Program-made: the position numbers and the translations under genes
Shown here: positions 58,701-64,000 of the stretch, one piece after another
Layout: each line of letters opens with the position of its first letter
Numbering within the stretch: position 1 is the first letter of the stretch
Source: Multifurca ochricompacta
Taxonomy: Eukaryota; Basidiomycota; Agaricomycetes; Russulales; Russulaceae
DNA length: 64,000 bases
Direction: 5' to 3'
Assembly (NCBI GenBank): GCA_022496185.1
Contig: WTXG01000005.1
Span: 558,001-622,000 of the forward strand
Notes under the pieces: model-generated
What the model was told of the DNA's origin: nothing
What the model saw: the letters and a program-made list of their open reading frames with translations, nothing else
Database searches by the model: none

Positions 58701-61700
58701 CAAGTATCAACCTCCTCGAACTCGCATCGACTGTTACGTACCAACAGCTCACCCTCGGCAAAATTAATCATGTTGACCTTTCGTCCTCACCTGTACACGC
58801 CAACGGCCACTCCATTATAACATCACCCCAGCTACCATTCGAGTTCAACATGGATCCGCTCACCATCATTCAGCTGCTACTCTCGGGCGCGCAGAACAAT
58901 CGCGTTGATTTAGGGCCTCTGATCCAGCTTTTCGGAATCGTGGCGCAGAATCCAAATTACCATCCTCCCGTACGTCGAGACTGCAGTAATGACGCAGTAT
59001 CTCCCCTCATTTTATACAGATCACGACCAGTGTTGGCACGGGGGAGCCTGCCTGCGTCAGGTGAGACATCATCCTACGTACTCGTACACAGTTTAATGTT
59101 TTTCCGGGTAGTGGAAAACAGTTTGATGTTGCAGGTGCCATCTTGAACTCCCTCAAAAATTTGAAGGTGACACTGGACATAGACAGTCGGGTAAAAATCG
59201 ATGAGTGTAAGCCTTTCCATTCCAAGTCGGGGCGTGAAATAACCAGGTGTAGATGCCACTGAGCTGGTCTTCAAGCAGTCCAATGTGACCGCTATCGTGA
59301 GCGGACTACTCTCCTGGCACCGAATATGGATGACATAGTTTCGTATTGTAGACAGACCAAACCGCTCTCTACTTGATTGGTGCTGTGGCCCCGCCTATTG
59401 TACAAACCCTCGTAGATGGCGCAAATCTCACCTTCAGCGCGGCCAACATCACGTAGGTAAGCTCAAGTAATAACGTCTTCACCAGCTTATGGCACTAGGA
59501 ACCTTTCGGACGGCGGATTCGACCTGGCCCTGCAGGGAGCACTGACCAACGTAGGACCTTTAGATGCACTGATCGAATTCGAGGAACCAGTCACGTAAGT
59601 CTTACTTCAATGATGCTGGCTACGCCACTCATGACAGAGGTCTGGCTAGCGTCACGTGGCAGGGTCATGACGTCGCAACTATCTCCCTTCCCTCAAGTAT
59701 GTGGGTCGTTTGATTGATTACTGCATTATTTTGACAGCCAGTAGTCTGCGCTACCGCCAATGCTGGAGTTCCTGACTATCGCACTAATGCTCACCTCACA
59801 ATCACGGATGAGGGACAGTGAGTCTTTTTAACACACACGTTTGTTGGATGACTCAATACTAATCATTTTGACGCTTGGAGGTTCACCGCTTTCGCTACGT
59901 TCCTCTTACATAATCCTAGCTTCACCTGGACAATTCACACCAACAAGCTTCGGGTCACTGCGCTCGGCACAATCTTTTATGGTGTTTCTCTCAGCAAGGA
60001 CGTCGCTTTCAAGGCCTTCAACGGCTTCCCTGGCGTCACAATCAGCAATTTCCAACTCCCATCTGATGATCCTGCTGGAGGTATTCACATCGAGACGGAT
60101 TCCCTCATACCGTCACCTGCTCGTTAGTGTCACCATCATTATCATTTGGCGTTTCCACGACCTTACGTGACGCTCTAGAGCTTGGTATAGATTTGGGTAC
60201 AGTTGGCTTCCAGGCATCTTTCGAAGGAACAGTGATTGGGCGTACGTTTTCATCTTGTCTTGACAGTGCGTGTTCCTACGAATGTCTATTGCAGCGCTTT
60301 CCACTACATCATTATCTCTTGCACCGGAGTCGGTAACTACGGCACACCTGTCTGGCCGCATCACCCCCAAATCTGGCGGCGACCTTGATACTGTCGGGAC
60401 GCTCTTCGCTCAGTTCCTTTCTGGACAAAATCAGACTCTGAGCGTCCAAGGTGACTTCGTGCAACCGCCCGGGGCCGCAGCTGTCAGGTGGCTAAGTGGT
60501 GCTTTTAAGACCCTTACACTACAGGTCATTCTTCCGGGACACGTATACAAAGTGAATTTCGCTTCGTGTTGAGGGTATGAGTCCATTGCTGACTGTTTGT
60601 TTCTGAAGATTATAGAGTCCATATCACTATCGGACCTTGAGATTGTTATGACAGAACAGAGCCAGGCATTCGCGCCGCTGACAAGCTCTCAACACACCCT
60701 TGCAACCTACAAGAATCCATTCGGGTTCTCTTTGCAGGTCGTACGAGCTGCAGAGGATATAATTCTCGGGGCTGGTGGCATCGATGCTGCTGAAGTATGT
60801 GCTTTTTGTTGTTATGCTTCGCCTCCGTGCCCTGTGTTAAGGTAACTTTGGTGTAGCTTAAGCTACCTGTGTCAAATACTGTGGGTGGCGTATCGACCGG
60901 AAACATTGCGGACCTCGAGATCGCATTCTCGAAGCAGCCGTTGCAATCCTTGAACAACTTAGTGTTTGCTGCATTCTTTGCAGCTGTCACTGGTACCGAA
61001 GGTGTCCAGTTAGATCTTAAAGGCTCCGCAGATGTTATGGCGCGGACTACAATCGGCGACGTGCCTATATCCAAAATTCCTTTCAACGTCACGTCCCCTC
61101 TGAAAGGTGCGGTTTCTAAACTTTTCTATCTTTCTATCTATATCTATGTTAATCGCACGAGTTACAGGCATCGATAGCTTTGGACACGTCGCGGGCCTAA
61201 GCAACGTCAGTATCACAGGGAGTGGAGGAAATGGTGACAGCCAATACATCAACGCAGACCTCACCACGACTCTGCAGAATCCCTCCAACATCTCCCTTCA
61301 GACGAATGACATATCCCTTGCTGTCTTCTTCAAGGATGTCAAAATTGGTCACGCGGCTATTAATGTTTGTTGTCTCTCTGTCTCACGTGATCTGCGATTT
61401 AATCTAATTCCACCCCTCAGACCTTAAACCTCGCCCCAGGAGAGAATACGATTGCGACCGAGTTCCACTACGAACCCGATAATGCCAATGACACAACCGC
61501 GCAGGATTTTCTCACTGAGTTTATCCAGACCGGTGATTCTATTCTCCTGTTCATCAGGGGCGATTCGTCAAGCTCTCCGTACCCATCATTGATCACCGCA
61601 TTGGAAGGGATCTCACTTTCTGCAAGTCTCCGCGGTAGGTCTACTCTTCCTACGCCACTTCTGTATTCTCACTCAGTGTATACTCTCTTGTCGACGACGA

Positions 61701-62505
61701 CTTTTCAAGGCCTTAACTCCCCACCAATTATCACGCATATTAACGTACATGTCCCGTTATCAGCTATCTTAGACAACCTCGTGTCCATCGACTTCGATGT
61801 CAGTCCTCACTGGCACTACCGCACTATCACATATCTGACTTTTGTTCCGGGGCTAGATTGCGAATCCCCTCGATACGGACATGCACATTTCATTCGCACA
61901 GGCTGATTCAGGAGTTAATGGAGAAACATATGCCCAGTTTGGCCAAGCTTTCACCAGCTTTACTGTTCCTGCGAGAGGCACGGCGAACAGCGGACAATTT
62001 GGAAACGTGTTACTTACGAAGGGTGCAATTCCTTCACTGGCAATCATTCCCTTGGGCCGCCTCGACGTATTCGCAGTGACCACAGTCACGTACGTATCAA
62101 CCCCTGTTGACGGTCAGGAATATCAGATAGCAGATCTTGACTCATGCGTCTCTTTTAAGTATCGGCGACGGCGGGTATACGATCCCATGGTTGCACCTCA
62201 CGCAGCTCAATGTGCCAACGCACTACGACCTTTTTGGGTTGTCCCTCGTTGAGTTCCAACAAACACTTCGAAACACGACGGCGGAGGCCCCGTCCAGTAT
62301 CAAGCACAACGCCAGCAGCACTCAGCCCAGTTCGAGCCAGCTTGCAAACAGTGTTAACTCTGTGGCGAATGTCGGAACGAGTGATGTTGGGTCGGTCGGG
62401 GTTCAAGTCACGAGCGTGGGGGATAGTGCAATGAGTGGTATTTTGAAACCGCGGCAGACACAAGCCCCCGCTCCGACTGACATTTATACTGGCTCTGACT
62501 CTTAG
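52788..62505 (+). CDS. Giant Tag1-like membrane protein with repeated LEA2/DUF3712-type luminal modules
   Basis: The ATG at 52788 gives MEEYRPPRPDSGILIHHL. After a short cytosolic region a single membrane helix (SQVIGALIGIGLLFVLLYPV, about 53120-53180) anchors the protein, and everything after is predicted to be luminal or outside. The long remainder, spread over more than 30 exons, is a chain of beta-sandwich modules like LEA2/DUF3712 domains, as in yeast Tag1, a vacuolar membrane protein that helps end autophagy by reactivating TORC1. Three larger units repeat: DSPEGGINFYS (53825), NDPAGGIHLRLDT (57013) and DDPAGGIHIETDS (60067); WLSEGLQALRLNLPF (54246), WLNEGIKSLTVETVLP (57442) and WLSGAFKTLTLQVILP (60490); FNMEIG, LNMDPPALF and FNMDPLTI. 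Many N-glycosylation sites occur. The tail is Ser/Gln-rich and ends PTDIYTGSDS. The Tag1 link is a family-level judgement; many exon edges are unverified. Confidence 0.7.
56846..56877. repeat. TGATG pentamer repeat in an intron
   Basis: ATGATGTGATGTGATGTGAT repeats the five-base unit GTGAT/TGATG about five times within an intron of the giant Tag1-like gene. Confidence 0.75.
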
Positions 62506-63104
62506 GAATGAACTCCCCTGTCGAGAGCCTTCACCTCTCTTAATTTCTTGCCGTCTGCACGAGGTGAGATCCCCCATCCTGTAGGCTCATTTTCCCGGAC
62601 GATGATCACTTCAAAAGCTTGTATTCTCGTCACAATATACCCTAGGCATATCGCGGGTCCATCGCCCACGAGTTGTTGTTTCGCACTTTCAACTGCTACT
62701 ATACGAATTCCCATGTGGCCATACCCCTCTCGTACCTGTAAAGGATAAGAAAGGTTGTTTTGACTGTAGTTATCTCTTCAATCTAATACTGCCTACCTGA
62801 GACAAAGCCACAACGCCACGCCCGACCAGAATGCTTCACAGAACACGCGAAGATCCCTTGCATGAAGGGATGTGAAGGATGGCGATACCCCAAAGTGACT
62901 ACGTGGAGGCGATGGTGCGGTGATCAAAGGGGACCGCCATTATTGCGAACGAACGGGAACCGCCTCACGCAATTAGCAATGGAGCTTGCCATGAAACCCG
63001 GGCTGACCAGACGATCACGGGAATGAGGGGAACGTAAACTGGTATTCAGACGTCCAGCGAGTCTATGAAGCAGTAAGAGGTCACGAATAACGTAGATACT
63101 GTGG
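62506..63104. other. Intergenic region between convergent genes
   Basis: About 600 bases between the stop of the giant gene and the stop of GPI18. No coding region, RNA gene or repeat is supported. Confidence 0.4.
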
Positions 63105-64000
63105 TTACGCGGGGGGTAAGAATGCAGACCACAGCACAATGCTCGTCGCGCCCCACAGTACAGCCCAGACGACATACGCTCGGCCCCACCGTGGCCGTTC
63201 AACGAGTAACGCGGCAGCAGCCCAATATGTGCTCGGAAGAGCTGGCAACAATCGGAGTGCGATTTGCGTATGGGCGTTTGTGAGTAAAGTCACACAGAGA
63301 AGCGTGGCATGGATTGCGTGTACTGTCGTTGTCAGTGGTTTGAGACCTCCCGATTTACCAAGGATAAGTAAAAAAACGTGGGAAAGGCTGTAAAAAAAGA
63401 GGGGAATGAGGAGTGGGAGAGCGAGAACGATATTGGGGAGCTGGGCAGGGGTCCAATATGAGAGGAATTCAACATGCCAATAAGTACGTTGGACGTAAGT
63501 ATAAATTGAGGGTATGAGGTAGTTGCACCAAGATGGCAACCCAGCGTCGTTTTCGATGGTCGTAAAACAGAAAGTGTTGTAGGCGTAGAGTTGGTGAAGT
63601 AGTGATGGCAAGAGGGGGAGCAGTGCATGGAAACAGCCAGCAATCACAACACTTAGGGGTGGAAGAGTAGAAGATAGGATAAAAGGGTGGATTAAGAGGG
63701 ACCAAGGAACATAGAGGGCAAGGAGGACACCGTTTGAGCGGAAGGTGGCTGCAATGGTGAAGTATAGCGAGGCGCGGAGGTAGCGTGCTGAAGCACAGGC
63801 AAGCATTCCTGAAGTACGCAATGCTCAGAGCTCAGAACAGAATTCAAGAACAAAAAAACACTGGGGTTATTCATGGAGGCAGGGCTTAACGCACCTTTGT
63901 AGGAAAGAAGTGTAAATATGGGTTCGGCATATGACGCAAAGTACAATGTGACGGGACTCGCTGGGAGAAGGGACAGAAGTGCGGTGAGCAGAGCAAAGGA
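63105..64000 (-). CDS. GPI18: GPI mannosyltransferase 2 (GPI18/PIG-V), 5' end missing
   Basis: PIG-V adds the second mannose to the glycosylphosphatidylinositol precursor in the ER lumen. Two exons are visible: 64000-63895 (running off the window) and 63808-63105. The first contains LLPASPVTLYFASYAEPIFT, equivalent to the luminal SAPYTES-like loop of the family. The join gives LLSYK-GMLACASARYLRASL, then FTIAATFRSNGVLLALYVPW. Further on are GLPSWCNYLIPSIYTYVQRT and YWHVEFLSYWTPAQLPNIVL, the hallmark WC...P..Y..VQ..YW...FL.YW motif. Several more membrane helices follow, and the protein ends SIVLWSAFLPPA at TAA 63107-63105. At least seven hydrophobic segments are visible. No break in the visible part. 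Confidence 0.88.

Noticed and set aside
62800..63060. Possible tRNA in the convergent intergenic region
   Set aside because: No cloverleaf arms or GGTTCRA box could be paired by eye.

Overview
The window looks like nuclear DNA from a filamentous basidiomycete (Agaricomycete-type) fungus. The genes are short and densely packed. Almost all are interrupted by small GT-AG introns, mostly about 45-75 nt, and they lie on both strands without operons. Several recognisable proteins have the form usual in mushroom-forming fungi: a GPI-anchored PL14-type lyase, a muskelin, and a Ccr4 with a leucine-rich repeat region. No transposon, rRNA, tRNA or CRISPR array was recognised. Gene models here are read by eye: splice sites were chosen so that conserved motifs join in frame, so exact exon edges are inferred.

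Layout. 1-84: 5' end of a secreted protein gene (minus). 1.2-5.3 kb: long disordered nuclear-type protein with a PB1/ubiquitin-like N-terminus. 5.5-7.7 kb: CCT6, chaperonin zeta subunit. 8.7-10.4 kb (minus): Tlg2/syntaxin-16 SNARE. 11.1-11.7 kb: a 94-residue Cys-rich protein split over four exons. 12.4-14.4 kb (minus): a heavily damaged NAR1 copy. 15.5-16.9 kb (minus): secreted PL14 polysaccharide lyase. 17.2-19.3 kb: AVT2/SLC38-like amino-acid transporter. 19.4-21.4 kb (minus): phosphomevalonate kinase ERG8. 21.8-23.4 kb: Cdc1/Ted1-type phosphoesterase. 23.8-25.0 kb: doubtful minus-strand gene. 25.9-26.5 kb: small unknown four-exon gene. 26.8-28.75 kb (minus): nuclear coiled-coil protein. 28.9-31.5 kb: GTPBP1-like GTPase. 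32.0-34.7 kb (minus): two tandem DUF1771-Smr genes. 35.1-38.0 kb (minus): muskelin. 38.4-40.8 kb (minus): CCR4. 41.2-42.6 kb: mevalonate diphosphate decarboxylase. 42.7-43.5 kb: pterin dehydratase-like protein. 43.7-44.8 kb: zinc-knuckle protein. 45.1-46.2 kb: aldo-keto reductase. 46.4-46.9 kb: Cys-rich unknown. 47.1-47.9 kb: RNase P/MRP Rpr2 family. 48.6-50.5 kb (minus): Mg-chelatase-like protein. 50.6-52.0 kb: unknown nuclear-type protein. 52.8-62.5 kb: giant Tag1-like membrane protein with a triplicated luminal module. 63.1-64.0 kb (minus): GPI18/PIG-V, 5' end off the window.

Themes. Two sequential mevalonate-pathway enzymes (ERG8 and the decarboxylase) lie about 20 kb apart. Two GPI-anchor genes (Ted1/Cdc1 type and GPI18) and one predicted GPI-anchored enzyme are present. 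Most of the rest is housekeeping: protein folding, vesicle fusion, mRNA decay, tRNA/rRNA processing and the CTLH ubiquitin ligase.

Quality caution. Several conserved genes (muskelin, the zinc-knuckle protein, the PB1-like protein) need one or two single-base insertions, usually in a homopolymer, to stay in frame. This suggests base-calling deletions in the assembly. The NAR1 locus carries far more damage, including a nonsense codon and substitutions at iron-sulphur positions, and is better explained as a pseudogene.
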